Shown here: positions 7,416 to 16,018 of the stretch, piece by piece
How positions within the stretch are numbered: the stretch's first letter is position 1
Layout: every line of letters begins with the position of its first letter
Source of the DNA: a virus
Virus record (IMG/VR): IMGVR_UViG_3300044636_000639
Location: 1 to 26,548 of that record
DNA length: 26,548 nucleotides
Strand: one strand, 5' to 3'
The notes under the pieces: model-generated
The model's database searches: none
What the model was told of the DNA's origin: nothing
Seen by the model: only the letters and a program-made list of their open reading frames with translations
Translations under genes and position numbers: made by a program

Positions 7416-7953
7416 TGATGTCGGTCAAGCAATAGTTAACGAAGCTCGCAAATGGCTCCATGTACGAGAAATTGGAGCTAATCATGGATTTAACGACAAG
7501 ATCTTTGAAGCACAAATCAAGCTAGTTGGTTGGAAAGTTGGAGAACCCTGGTGCGCCTACTTTGCCAAGCTGGTTTGGTTAAATGTTTACAAGAAAACAC
7601 CGCACTACGTCATACTTGAAAAGGTACTGTCGGGTAGTGTATTAGCCACATGGCGTAATGCCAAAGCCTCGCCAATTATTCATACGGGCGAAAAGCCCGT
7701 TGTAGGTGGTATAGTTTGCTGGGGCACTGGTAATGGCAAGGGCCATGAAGGCATCCATATTGAAATACGCGACGATTTTAACACGGTTACGATTGAGGGT
7801 AACACCTCTCGTGCAGGTGTACGAGAAGGCGACAAAATCATGGAAAAGCGTCGCAAGCTACAACCAACAGCAAAGCATAATAACGATTGGCGGTATTTAG
7901 GAACCATTATCCCTCCGGCACATGTCGACTTCCCTTCAGCACCTGCTGTCTAA
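7393..7953 (+). CDS. CHAP-domain peptidoglycan hydrolase (amidase/endopeptidase)
   Basis: The 186-residue product carries a CHAP/NlpC-P60-type papain-like fold. The catalytic Cys54 is in EPWCAYFAKLVW, His118 in GKGHEGIHIE, and Glu135 in VTIEGNTS, the usual Cys-His-polar order. Such enzymes cut the amide or peptide links of peptidoglycan. The first 50 residues (EARKWLHVREIGANHGFND) match the conserved lead-in of phage CHAP proteins of the TIGR02594 kind. The domain fills the whole protein, with no separate wall-binding domain. ATG 7393 lies inside the previous gene (23-base overlap); a TTG at 7387 would add two residues. There is no holin next to it. It could be the endolysin or a virion-borne enzyme that opens the wall during DNA entry. 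Confidence 0.85.
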   Translation: MSSSNPSNDVGQAIVNEARKWLHVREIGANHGFNDKIFEAQIKLVGWKVGEPWCAYFAKLVWLNVYKKTPHYVILEKVLSGSVLATWRNAKASPIIHTGEKPVVGGIVCWGTGNGKGHEGIHIEIRDDFNTVTIEGNTSRAGVREGDKIMEKRRKLQPTAKHNNDWRYLGTIIPPAHVDFPSAPAV

Positions 7954-8752
7954 AATTCAACGCCATATTGGCGATGAGACGTTTGCCAAAATCAAGCGAG
8001 CGGAACTCATTGATATTGTCGACGATTCAATTTTTACCGTTGCCAGTCGAGTACGGCTATGGGTTGAGCAGGTCACAATCGTGCCCCGTAATGTCACTGA
8101 GACCTACACTGTAAACGTATATGCTGATTTAGCATCGTTATCGATTAACAATGGCGACGAGACGGCTTTTGTACTGCAAGAAGGTCGACGTTATCGCGTG
8201 TACAATAATGCGTGGGAGATTTACCCGTATAACATGGTTAAGGTCGATCCAGCAACAACGCAAATCAGCAAAACGCTTCAGGTATGGAAAAACGGCGTCC
8301 AATGCCGTGAGCAATCGTTGCAATCAATTAATCAAGGGTACTCATCTGGGTTCTTGTTTGCAGGTACAAACGCTGTTACGCCTGTATCACTAGGTACGGA
8401 ATACGCTCATTATCGTCGCGAAGATGATGGTAGCGACTTTGTATTTGCACGGGATTTTGAATCAGGTGACACCTTTACCGTGATCTATCGGAAAGAACGT
8501 CCACATGCCCCTTCGCTGTGGAACAGTCTTGCAACTATACCTCACGCCGTAATGTTTGCTATACAATGGCAGGCAATCTCAATGTGCCAAACATCATTGT
8601 ATATGCAAGGTGATGAGGCAGCACAAAACAAGTCAATATATGCCAAGCAAATGGCTGAAAAAGAACTCAATAATGCTGATGCGTACTTGAGGAATCTTCT
8701 CGACGAAAACTCATCAATTACAGTCCAGCCATTGCGCTGGCTAGCGGAGTAA
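7922..8752 (+). CDS. Putative head-tail connector/ring protein
   Basis: The 276-residue product begins with helices (LQHLLSKIQRHIGDETFAKI, then AELIDIVDDSIFTVASRVRL). A beta-sandwich-like middle follows (residues about 45-190, including RRYRVYNNAWEIYPYNMVKV), then C-terminal helices (PHAVMFAIQWQAISMCQTSL, then AAQNKSIYAKQMAEKELNNA). Helix, beta domain, helix is the plan of small ring proteins that extend the portal channel. The gene overlaps the CHAP gene by 32 bases and shows no Shine-Dalgarno site, so it probably depends on coupled translation. Identity as a connector is inferred from architecture and location. Confidence 0.5.
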   Translation: MSTSLQHLLSKIQRHIGDETFAKIKRAELIDIVDDSIFTVASRVRLWVEQVTIVPRNVTETYTVNVYADLASLSINNGDETAFVLQEGRRYRVYNNAWEIYPYNMVKVDPATTQISKTLQVWKNGVQCREQSLQSINQGYSSGFLFAGTNAVTPVSLGTEYAHYRREDDGSDFVFARDFESGDTFTVIYRKERPHAPSLWNSLATIPHAVMFAIQWQAISMCQTSLYMQGDEAAQNKSIYAKQMAEKELNNADAYLRNLLDENSSITVQPLRWLAE

Positions 8753-8754
8753 CT

Positions 8755-9033
8755 ATGGACGACCTAAAACAAAGAATTGAAGCTGTGCTACGTGGTGCAG
8801 ATGTAAAATACGTTAAGCCAAAGCAAAAGCTTAAAGAATCCGAAGAAATCGAAGAAGAACACGATTTTGAGAAATCAGACGACAGTGACGAATTTGAGTT
8901 TAAGAGTGAATTGGAAATGGAAAAAAGTCATCCTGATTACAAACAGGATGTGGCACTTATACGAACCATGCTCAACAAGAAGTTCAAAGAAAAGCTTGGA
9001 CAACTTCGCGGCAAATCTTCATACGGGTCATGA
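8755..9033 (+). CDS. Small highly charged protein, unknown function
   Basis: The 92-residue product is almost entirely charged. Residues 1-20 form a helix, residues about 27-60 are an acidic stretch (EESEEIEEEHDFEKSDDSDE type composition), and the end is a basic helix (MLNKKFKEKLGQLRG). There is no cysteine, signal peptide or membrane segment. GGAG precedes ATG 8755, and the gene starts two bases after the previous stop. The last four bases overlap the next gene. Acidic-then-basic small proteins in virion operons can be chaperones or minor head proteins, but no family is recognised. Confidence 0.65.
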   Translation: MDDLKQRIEAVLRGADVKYVKPKQKLKESEEIEEEHDFEKSDDSDEFEFKSELEMEKSHPDYKQDVALIRTMLNKKFKEKLGQLRGKSSYGS

Positions 9034-9512
9034 ATAATAACCGACAAAAACAAATTGACGCTGGTTTAGAACGTAAGCGGCAAATCATGGATTTAATATC
9101 CTCTGGTGCGTACGATAACTATGTTCGCAGTGCCAATGTCGACGAAAGTCAATTTGAGCCAGGCAACAGGATGAATTACGCTCAACTTAACGAATCGGCG
9201 TACATCCCACCACCACAAGCGGCAAGCATGCAAGGCCCACAACTCCCAAGTTTGACCCAGGCCGCAAACATGTATGCAACAGCACAGAATCCGATGTTCA
9301 CCCCAAGCAAAGGGGTACAAGGTGACTTTACGCAACGCAATAACGCCTTATCGGAAATGGACGCTGCTATACGGCAACGGCAAGAAATCGTAGCAAAACA
9401 GCCTAATTATACGTCGCAAGGATTTGGTGCTGATCCAGGGCAAACACTATCGGTAAACAACGACGCTCTTCGAACGCAATTACAAACAAAGCTGCGCCAG
9501 CGCACAATGTAA
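9030..9512 (+). CDS. Hypothetical virion-operon protein
   Basis: The 160-residue product is hydrophilic and rich in Gln, Asn, Ala and Pro. It begins with a basic helix (NNNRQKQIDAGLERKRQIMD), has a Pro/Gln-rich low-complexity middle (YIPPPQAASMQGPQLP near residue 60) and a C-terminal helix (ALRTQLQTKLRQRTM). It looks largely disordered. ATG 9030 overlaps the preceding stop (ATGA). The composition resembles the N-terminal parts of the ejection proteins at 21691 and 22507, so a minor internal virion protein is possible, but that is only an impression. Confidence 0.6.
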   Translation: MNNNRQKQIDAGLERKRQIMDLISSGAYDNYVRSANVDESQFEPGNRMNYAQLNESAYIPPPQAASMQGPQLPSLTQAANMYATAQNPMFTPSKGVQGDFTQRNNALSEMDAAIRQRQEIVAKQPNYTSQGFGADPGQTLSVNNDALRTQLQTKLRQRTM

Positions 9513-9522
9513 AGGAACTGCA

Positions 9523-10155
9523 ATGTATCAACAGCAAAACAGCAATAATGATGTTGGGTCTAATCGCAACAAACAAAGCAATAAATCTCGTACGCCAGAA
9601 GCGCAAAGTTTATTTGATCGACTCAAAAATAAAGTTGGGGGTGCTGTAACTGATATATTAGGCGGTTTGCAGACTGGTTTATCGTATGAGCTCCCTAATG
9701 TAGATTTTCAGATCGACGATAAAAATATTGACAATATCATCAATAGCATAGAGTCTGGCCCTGATATTCAGATTAAGCAAAATGATATGCAAATGAAAAA
9801 TCCTGACATACAAATGCGTGATCCAAATATTCAGGTACAAGATCGAAATGTCGATTTGCAAGTAGATTACCCTACGCCGTTAGTCGATGATGCTGAATTG
9901 CAAACGTACTTTGGTATTGGCGGCAATACCGACATTAAATCTAAAATGAAAAAGAAAATGTCGGCCCGTAACAAATTGAAATCTGAAACACCAATTAGCC
10001 GTGTTCCACAACGCTCAATAAATGCACCTCGTAATGAAATGCAAATGCCAATACGCAACATTAGACCAGACGACTTGCAGGGCAATGCAGGCAATCGTGA
10101 TTGGGTGCATTTGTTGCGTGAAAAATATTTGAGCGAACCGAACACAAAAAGCTAA
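9523..10155 (+). CDS. Hypothetical protein with beta-type heptad repeat
   Basis: The 210-residue product has a good ribosome site (AAAGGA, then ACTGCA, then ATG). Residues 1-25 are Asn/Gln-rich and likely disordered. Residues about 27-55 form an amphipathic helix (AQSLFDRLKNKVGGAVTDIL). Residues 80-114 hold five tandem heptads (PDIQIKQ, NDMQMKN, PDIQMRD, PNIQVQD, RNVDLQV), with an earlier relative PNVDFQI at 58-64. The remainder is basic (KSKMKKKMSARNKLKSE) and ends in a short Trp-containing helix (NRDWVHLLREKYL). No family is recognised. It precedes the huge tail protein by one base, so it may be a tail chaperone or minor tail component. Confidence 0.65.
   Translation: MYQQQNSNNDVGSNRNKQSNKSRTPEAQSLFDRLKNKVGGAVTDILGGLQTGLSYELPNVDFQIDDKNIDNIINSIESGPDIQIKQNDMQMKNPDIQMRDPNIQVQDRNVDLQVDYPTPLVDDAELQTYFGIGGNTDIKSKMKKKMSARNKLKSETPISRVPQRSINAPRNEMQMPIRNIRPDDLQGNAGNRDWVHLLREKYLSEPNTKS
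9760..9864 (+). repeat. Five tandem heptad-coding repeats (x-D-I-Q-I-x-x)
   Basis: Codons 80-114 of the 9523 gene encode five seven-residue units with the pattern [PNR]-[DN]-[IMV]-[QD]-[IMVL]-x-x. Hydrophobic residues occupy positions 3 and 5, which suits short beta strands rather than a coiled coil, and Pro starts several units. The DNA copies differ, so selection seems to act on the protein pattern. Confidence 0.75.
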
Positions 10156-10156
10156 A

Positions 10157-13100
10157 ATGCCAAAGAAAAAACTATACCTTCAGATCTCCTTTGAGCAAGG
10201 AATGATTGATACTCTAGTCGAAGACTATGACTATCAAGATTCCGACCTTAAATGGCAAGCACCGCAATCACGGTCAGCTCTCTACATTGAGAACTACGAC
10301 CCAAACATTGTACGTGGTGCATTGACAAAGAGATATGGCTATGGTTTACTTCGCTGGCAAGGCAGTGATATTACAGGCGACGTTGGTCTGTATGACAAAA
10401 ACAATCTTGCGACTGGTTTTTTTGCTGGTTATCCGCCAAATTTCTCACAAACCCATGTCAATCTTGTTGCGCTTGACAAATTCACGACACTGATTGATAT
10501 TGACCCTGATCCAGGCGGCGTAGCTGGATTTGGCTTTAGCGGATCAGATGCAATTACGGTATGTGGTGCTATGGCAATGCCGCACAACAAGCCCGTTGCT
10601 CAGGCATTGGTACTTTACTTTGTACGCGATATTGTCGACAATACTTTATCGGGTGGCAGCATCGAAGAACGTACGCGCATTGTTCACTACGGCAAACACC
10701 TCGATCAATCTGTGCCCAATGATGCCGCTTGGCGAAATGCTCATATCAACACAGGCAATCCAACCAGTGGCAATATTAGAGGCCCTTTATATCCAGCAAC
10801 GTATCCTGGATGGGAAATTAGAGGAACGTTTACAGGAGCAGCGCGGCATGGTGGGAATCTTGTAGTTAGCAGTAACGCAGCGTATGATTACCGTCCGTGG
10901 GCAACAAATCCATACGGGGGAACAACTTTTGATTGGACGCAAACATGGATACAAAACATGTATCCTTGTTATGTATGGACATATTGGGACTATCGACGCA
11001 AACGCAATAAACGCAAGTTTTGGCAGATCATTGCTGACGGAACAAACAGCGTAACCATACTTGATGATCTGAGTGATAATTACGATTCAGACGACAAGTA
11101 TTCGCACTTCAAGGTTCTATATCCAAGTCAAAAAGTAACGCGCGATACAGATTTTGTCTCGTGGAGGGCGTACACTACAACATTTGTTGATCCAATATTG
11201 GGCAGCCAATCATTTGTGGTAACCAATGCAAGTGTTGCCGCTAGCGGAGATCTTACGACGCAATGCCGAGCAATAGATAACGTGAGCGAATCGTTTTCCA
11301 GTACCGTTCCAGTTAACTCGGCCATCGAAGTATCCATCATTGAAGCTCGTACGCGACAATATGCAACAGCAGCAATACAGCATGTAAGCGATACCATTCC
11401 TGGAAATGATCAATTAGCAGTGCTAAGTGAGTATGCTTATTTGAATAAGTATACTAACTACATCCATACGCTGGAAATACCTAAAAACTACGACATTGTA
11501 GCCCTCACCAATGATTATTGGAAGATACACCGTGGCGACTATGGCGCAACTGCAACGTATGACACCATATCAATCATTGATGGTGTTATTACATATAGCA
11601 ACATACAGCGTAATACAAAGATTATTGGTACATCGTTGATCAAGCCTGGGCCAAATGGACTTGATATTAAGGTTGGAAATGGCAAGACAGGCGATGATTT
11701 TAAAGAAATCACTGATTCAGTGTATTGGACAGTTGGTATTAGTTTGCCAGATTATCTTGCAAGCAACGCACCTCGTCCATGGTTGAAAGGCGAAAAGTTA
11801 CCACTGGCATTGACGGCAACAATTCGTGGAGCGGAGATACTGTTATCTCGACACGTACATACGGTGCAAATGGATGATTACGAGCCATATCCAGCAATGC
11901 ACTATCCATCAAGTACAATGTCGCCAGCAGCCTTTGGATTGACAAACACCAATGGACAAGGCGGCGGAACGATTTCGGTTACACCGTACGTTGTTGATGA
12001 CAAATCGTTTTTAGAGGTTATTGGATCAGGGCCAGCAGCTCATCGGCAATCAGTTACAGAGCAATATTACTTGCTCAAAGATCAACAAGTACGTATCAAT
12101 GGAAAGCTTGCTCTTGTTGCTAATGTCCGAGGTTTTGCTTTGGCTGAGCCAACAACCAATATCACCCCAGAGGGTAACATCGTTCGATATAGGCTTTACA
12201 CATCATACAAGCCATATTGCATAGAGCCATTTAATCCTACCAGCAATTACCCATTTGTCTCTAAAGCAGGTGAGCACAATTTTGTCACAAACGAAAGACA
12301 GCGCGCTCGTATATACTCCCGTCCAGCGGCACGTTATCCAGATACAGCCGTTCCGGATCTAAGTGGTGTTCCTTATCGCGATGCCAATACAGCTGGATAT
12401 CGGCGCGAACATACAAACGCAAAGGTTGTTTTTGTCACGATCAAAATTGCGAAAGCACGTTTTAGCGATGTTTTTGAGCAGGGTATCGAATCTCTAAACC
12501 TTTATTGTGCTCAACCGTCAACCGAATCGGCATTTCAAAGTGTAGGTCTGTATTCCGTACAAGAGCCACAACAAGGCATTTATATGCTGCCAGAAATACC
12601 ATCGCAAACGGAACTTAACCAGTACCGACTAGTAAAACGGTACATCCTTGATGGAGACGGTACTCCCTACCACAGCTTTCGTAATAGCAACGACAAGCAG
12701 TACTGGAAGCAATTTTACACAGGCAATCCAACCGCTACAAACAGTTGGGTTGAAAAAGGCCCCGATGCGTCCACAGGGTTTCTTGTTGCTACGGGTCAAC
12801 ATGAAGATGAAGATAATACTGGATCGTCAGCTTCCACAGAGCTAACGCCCGATTTCATCTTGTGGGATTACCCTGTTTCAACAACGCTGTCGCTCAACAG
12901 TTCAGGACAATACTGGCAAGGTCGAGGTGCTGGTCTAGTGACCAATATCAAAGGTCGCACTTTTATTGGGCAATGTATTGACCAGTACGGAGACGAAGAG
13001 CAGGCCATATTGCGTTACTCTGACGTGCAATCAGGGGTTATTACTCTTGATCTATTCAGTGAAGAAAACTTCCTTAAGGTTGGCGGTTTGCCACATACGG

Positions 13101-13666
13101 CTTTAGCAGAGTACCGTGAGCAGTTGTGGGTCTTCAACTCTAGCGAGGTGCATCGCATTCAACTGCCCGATGTTGTCAATCAAACAACATGGGAGTATCT
13201 CGATAAGATTCCTGGGCAAGGAACGTATGACCAGAAAACGGTCATCACCACACCCCTTGGCGTCATTTGGGCTAACGAAGGTGGCGTATGGATTAGCGAC
13301 GGACGTATGCCAGAAAACCTGGCTGAATCGGTGCTTACGTTTTACAAAATGATGGCAACTAACGCACCGCCGTATTACTCGACAAAGATTACATTGCCGC
13401 AGTTTCCATACGATGAGTATGGACGCAATCCGTATCTCGAAGTTAGCTACGATGAATTTAAGGATGAGCTGGTTATATCATCGCCATCAATGGTTGTGGG
13501 AGATGAACCGAACGATTTTGGCGGACAGCCAAATCAAATACCGCAGGAAGAATACCGACTTGTTTATTCGTTTGCTGCAAAAACATGGCATGTGCAACAC
13601 GCAGATCTACCAGTATTTGGAGCGTTTCTTAATGAGTTCGACCAAAATGGAAAGGTGACATTTTGA
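10157..13666 (+). CDS. Large tail hub/nozzle protein candidate
   Basis: At 1169 residues this is the largest complete product. It is acidic to neutral, very rich in Tyr, Thr, Asn and Pro, and almost wholly beta-like, with no membrane or signal segment. Near the N-terminus, ENYDPNIVRGALTKRYGYGL resembles the opening of podovirus nozzle (T7 gp12-type) and other tail proteins that ring the channel. The last third (residues about 915-1055) has propeller-like blade sequence: GLVTNIKGRTFIGQCID, EYREQLWVFNSSEVHRIQL, and TTPLGVIWANEGGVWISDGR. T7 gp12 and the crAss-like muzzle are large beta proteins at the same place in the tail. ATG 10157 follows the previous stop by one base. The final TGA overlaps the next start. 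Nozzle/hub is inferred; a large adhesin is the main alternative. Confidence 0.55.
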   Translation: MPKKKLYLQISFEQGMIDTLVEDYDYQDSDLKWQAPQSRSALYIENYDPNIVRGALTKRYGYGLLRWQGSDITGDVGLYDKNNLATGFFAGYPPNFSQTHVNLVALDKFTTLIDIDPDPGGVAGFGFSGSDAITVCGAMAMPHNKPVAQALVLYFVRDIVDNTLSGGSIEERTRIVHYGKHLDQSVPNDAAWRNAHINTGNPTSGNIRGPLYPATYPGWEIRGTFTGAARHGGNLVVSSNAAYDYRPWATNPYGGTTFDWTQTWIQNMYPCYVWTYWDYRRKRNKRKFWQIIADGTNSVTILDDLSDNYDSDDKYSHFKVLYPSQKVTRDTDFVSWRAYTTTFVDPILGSQSFVVTNASVAASGDLTTQCRAIDNVSESFSSTVPVNSAIEVSIIEARTRQYATAAIQHVSDTIPGNDQLAVLSEYAYLNKYTNYIHTLEIPKNYDIVALTNDYWKIHRGDYGATATYDTISIIDGVITYSNIQRNTKIIGTSLIKPGPNGLDIKVGNGKTGDDFKEITDSVYWTVGISLPDYLASNAPRPWLKGEKLPLALTATIRGAEILLSRHVHTVQMDDYEPYPAMHYPSSTMSPAAFGLTNTNGQGGGTISVTPYVVDDKSFLEVIGSGPAAHRQSVTEQYYLLKDQQVRINGKLALVANVRGFALAEPTTNITPEGNIVRYRLYTSYKPYCIEPFNPTSNYPFVSKAGEHNFVTNERQRARIYSRPAARYPDTAVPDLSGVPYRDANTAGYRREHTNAKVVFVTIKIAKARFSDVFEQGIESLNLYCAQPSTESAFQSVGLYSVQEPQQGIYMLPEIPSQTELNQYRLVKRYILDGDGTPYHSFRNSNDKQYWKQFYTGNPTATNSWVEKGPDASTGFLVATGQHEDEDNTGSSASTELTPDFILWDYPVSTTLSLNSSGQYWQGRGAGLVTNIKGRTFIGQCIDQYGDEEQAILRYSDVQSGVITLDLFSEENFLKVGGLPHTALAEYREQLWVFNSSEVHRIQLPDVVNQTTWEYLDKIPGQGTYDQKTVITTPLGVIWANEGGVWISDGRMPENLAESVLTFYKMMATNAPPYYSTKITLPQFPYDEYGRNPYLEVSYDEFKDELVISSPSMVVGDEPNDFGGQPNQIPQEEYRLVYSFAAKTWHVQHADLPVFGAFLNEFDQNGKVTF

Positions 13667-14442
13667 AGATTGTTCACGAATCCTCAAACAATCGACCTTA
13701 TACTCATAGTCGACGCTGGCGAATGAAATTTAACCTATCACGGTATGTGTCGGCAAAGGTGTACCGTGCAACGGGTAACGACTCCACAAACAATAAGCCA
13801 CGGTTGCTGGGCATGTTTTGGGTCAATAAAAGCAATTACCGCTACGATGAGTATTACAACAGAACGTATAGCAACTTTGATCCTGCGACAGGTATATCGG
13901 TGCAAGCGTGGCTGTATTACGCTAAAGCATTGTCATGGGTCAATGAGTATGTTGGGCCTTATCCGTTTAGAGAGATACCAGCAACAATCATTACGCACGA
14001 TATTGGCAATGGCGAAAGTGATTTTCAACTTGATAAAGTCATTTTTGACGGTCAATACGACACCAAAAATTACCTTGCGTATCAGTATAGTATCACATTT
14101 CCTGATCCTAAACTGACCATTGAGTTGCGAGCTACGAGCTACTCAAACGAAGTTCCGGTATTGACAATCGACATCATCAAAAAGAATTTTGAAGCAGTTC
14201 CTGGGCCATTTGGCCTTGGCAATCCATGGCGGTCGCGTTCCAATACACCTGGCGGAACTATTGTATCAAACAACGAAAAAGATAACCTAGGGCGTTATGC
14301 TACTCGAGAGGCTTTAGCTTTGGTAGTACCCTTTAGCAAATACCGTCGCAGCAGAGTATACGTTGAAACGGCACAAAAGCTTACGACCGTGCGAAGCCTC
14401 CAGGTACTCGCTACCGAGTTTACACGAAAGACCTACGGTTAA
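13663..14442 (+). CDS. Putative tail/appendage protein, TTG start
   Basis: The 259-residue product starts at TTG 13663, overlapping the previous stop as TTGA. A strong ribosome site (GGAAAGGTGA, 13649-13658) at correct distance supports it over ATG 13723, which has none. The protein is beta-rich with many Tyr, Asn and Arg: GMFWVNKSNYRYDEYYN near residue 50, then YQYSITFPDPKLTIEL near 145, and a basic C-terminal region (PFSKYRRSRVYVETAQKL). No catalytic motif is seen. It lies between the nozzle candidate and the first fibre-like gene, so it may link the tail to appendages, but no family is recognised. Confidence 0.55.
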   Translation: MKIVHESSNNRPYTHSRRWRMKFNLSRYVSAKVYRATGNDSTNNKPRLLGMFWVNKSNYRYDEYYNRTYSNFDPATGISVQAWLYYAKALSWVNEYVGPYPFREIPATIITHDIGNGESDFQLDKVIFDGQYDTKNYLAYQYSITFPDPKLTIELRATSYSNEVPVLTIDIIKKNFEAVPGPFGLGNPWRSRSNTPGGTIVSNNEKDNLGRYATREALALVVPFSKYRRSRVYVETAQKLTTVRSLQVLATEFTRKTYG

Positions 14443-15620
14443 TGCAAACGGGATGGATTCATAAAGACCACGAAACGCAACGTGAGTTTGAGCGTTTGCG
14501 TAACAAGGCTACGGCTAGTGTGGAACAAACGCCAGCAGTTGAACAACCAACCGTTCAACGATCAGCAGCGACTCAACTTCCGCAAAAAGAATATGATCTT
14601 AATTCACCGTTGGGCACAATCACGGTTGACGCCCAAAAAGGAACCAACAAGATCACGTGGTCTATTGAGCGGCCACTGACGTTTGCAATCAACGATATTG
14701 ATATTCCAAGCCGTATTGCTGATAATGGTACATTTCGAGTAGATACAGTCAGCCGACTACGATTTATTGCTGGTAGCAATATTGCTGTTTACGGTCGCAA
14801 CTACGACAAAGATGTTGTTGATGTTGAAATTAATGCAACTAATACCACTGGGTTAGAAGGCTCATTATCTACCGTCTGGATCAAAGACGCCAACCAAGAT
14901 ATACCAACAAGTGTTGGCTACGATACAATCACAGGCCAATATGTTACTGAGCTTATTGTAGGCCCATGGGGTTTTGTCAATGGCGTTGATTCCACTACGC
15001 CAGTTGCTGCATCTGGTTACTCTAACATTGCTAAAGACAGCGAATGGGACTGGGGGACGACGGCTCGAATAAACGGCAATAGTGCTTATACACGTATGGG
15101 CAGAGTAAGCAAAAGTGGCCTTTATTGGGTATATGGGACAGCGCAAGGCTATAAGTGGGTTTCATGGCAGGTTGACAACAATCTTATCCCGTTTGTCAAT
15201 CAAAGTGTCCATTATTACTGCATGGTGCGACGAGCTACTGGTAATCCAGAATCGCCATATAGTGCAGTTAGTATTTACAAACCACTTGACACTTTGCGAT
15301 GGGACGAATGGATAGGCACAAATTTGACGGGCGAAGAACGTCAACAGTACCGATCAGTATTCAGTTCTTTGCCGTGGAGTCTCAACGGTGGATGCAACAT
15401 TTGGCTTAATGCTGGTGATGAAGTCGCACACATGGTCACTTTTTATGGTGGCAATGGAGGTGAAACGCGGATGTTGTACCAAGTATGCTACCATGCTGTT
15501 GAGGCGGTTTTGATTGCTGACGAGACCACTATTGACCCGGCAACACAAATCAACCAAACGCCAATTAACTATAACGACACCACAATGAATTATCAAACTA
15601 TGCAATTTGCAAATGTTTAG
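14442..15620 (+). CDS. Putative tail fibre/adhesin with C1q/TNF-like C-terminal domain
   Basis: The 392-residue product has a helix-like start (HKDHETQREFERLRNKATAS), a Pro/Gln/Thr linker (residues about 25-50), and a beta segment (residues about 55-130, SPLGTITVDAQKGTNKITW). From about 165 there is a larger C-terminal domain. That domain shows patterns of trimeric jelly-roll folds such as C1q/TNF: GRVSKSGLYWVYG (about 219-231) and then CNIWLNAGDEVAHMVTFYGG (about 318-337), like the sG-x-Y and L-x-a-G-D-x-V signatures. Such domains cap fibres and bind receptors. The ATG overlaps the previous TAA by one base. The domain assignment is made by eye and needs a structure model. Confidence 0.5.
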   Translation: MQTGWIHKDHETQREFERLRNKATASVEQTPAVEQPTVQRSAATQLPQKEYDLNSPLGTITVDAQKGTNKITWSIERPLTFAINDIDIPSRIADNGTFRVDTVSRLRFIAGSNIAVYGRNYDKDVVDVEINATNTTGLEGSLSTVWIKDANQDIPTSVGYDTITGQYVTELIVGPWGFVNGVDSTTPVAASGYSNIAKDSEWDWGTTARINGNSAYTRMGRVSKSGLYWVYGTAQGYKWVSWQVDNNLIPFVNQSVHYYCMVRRATGNPESPYSAVSIYKPLDTLRWDEWIGTNLTGEERQQYRSVFSSLPWSLNGGCNIWLNAGDEVAHMVTFYGGNGGETRMLYQVCYHAVEAVLIADETTIDPATQINQTPINYNDTTMNYQTMQFANV

Positions 15621-15654
15621 TTGCAAAATCAGATTTGACCATACAAATTGATAT

Positions 15655-16011
15655 ATGTCTATTCGTGTCGAAACCGCTGCTGTCAGTACCGCCAATGTAA
15701 ATCGTGACGGTTCTGGCACTATTGCCGAAATACTATCAGGATCAAGTCACGGCACACGTATCGACTACATTACAGTCTATGCTATCAATGATACAACAAC
15801 AGGCATGATACGGTTGTTTGTCTATGATAGTTCTGCATGGCGTTTAATTAAAGAAGTAGCTGTACCTGCAACAACAGCAGCGGCAACAGAAATTAACTGG
15901 AACGCCGTTGTTAAAATGCCAGCGCTGTATATAGGACACAATCAAAAACTAGGTGTATCAACACACAAGGCAGAATCTTTCCACGTAGCAGCCATGGGCT
16001 GGAATATTTGA
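15655..16011 (+). CDS. Small beta-sandwich virion surface protein
   Basis: The 118-residue product appears to be a single beta domain: GTIAEILSGSSHGTRIDYIT, MIRLFVYDSSAWRLIKEVAV, INWNAVVKMPALYIGHNQKL and a final HVAAMGWNI. Similar small proteins, with strands ending in a G-x-x-L-x-V segment, occur next to fibre genes of many tailed phages and are thought to be virion decorations. The function is unproven. ATG 15655 has no obvious Shine-Dalgarno site. The 34-base gap before it is AT-rich and contains nothing recognisable. It opens a run of five similarly small beta-rich genes. Confidence 0.6.
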   Translation: MSIRVETAAVSTANVNRDGSGTIAEILSGSSHGTRIDYITVYAINDTTTGMIRLFVYDSSAWRLIKEVAVPATTAAATEINWNAVVKMPALYIGHNQKLGVSTHKAESFHVAAMGWNI

Positions 16012-16018
16012 AAGTCTT

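Noticed and set aside
7684-7700. Hairpin ACGGGC-GAAAA-GCCCGT in the CHAP gene
   Set aside because: Only six pairs within a coding region and no T-run; too small to claim a role.
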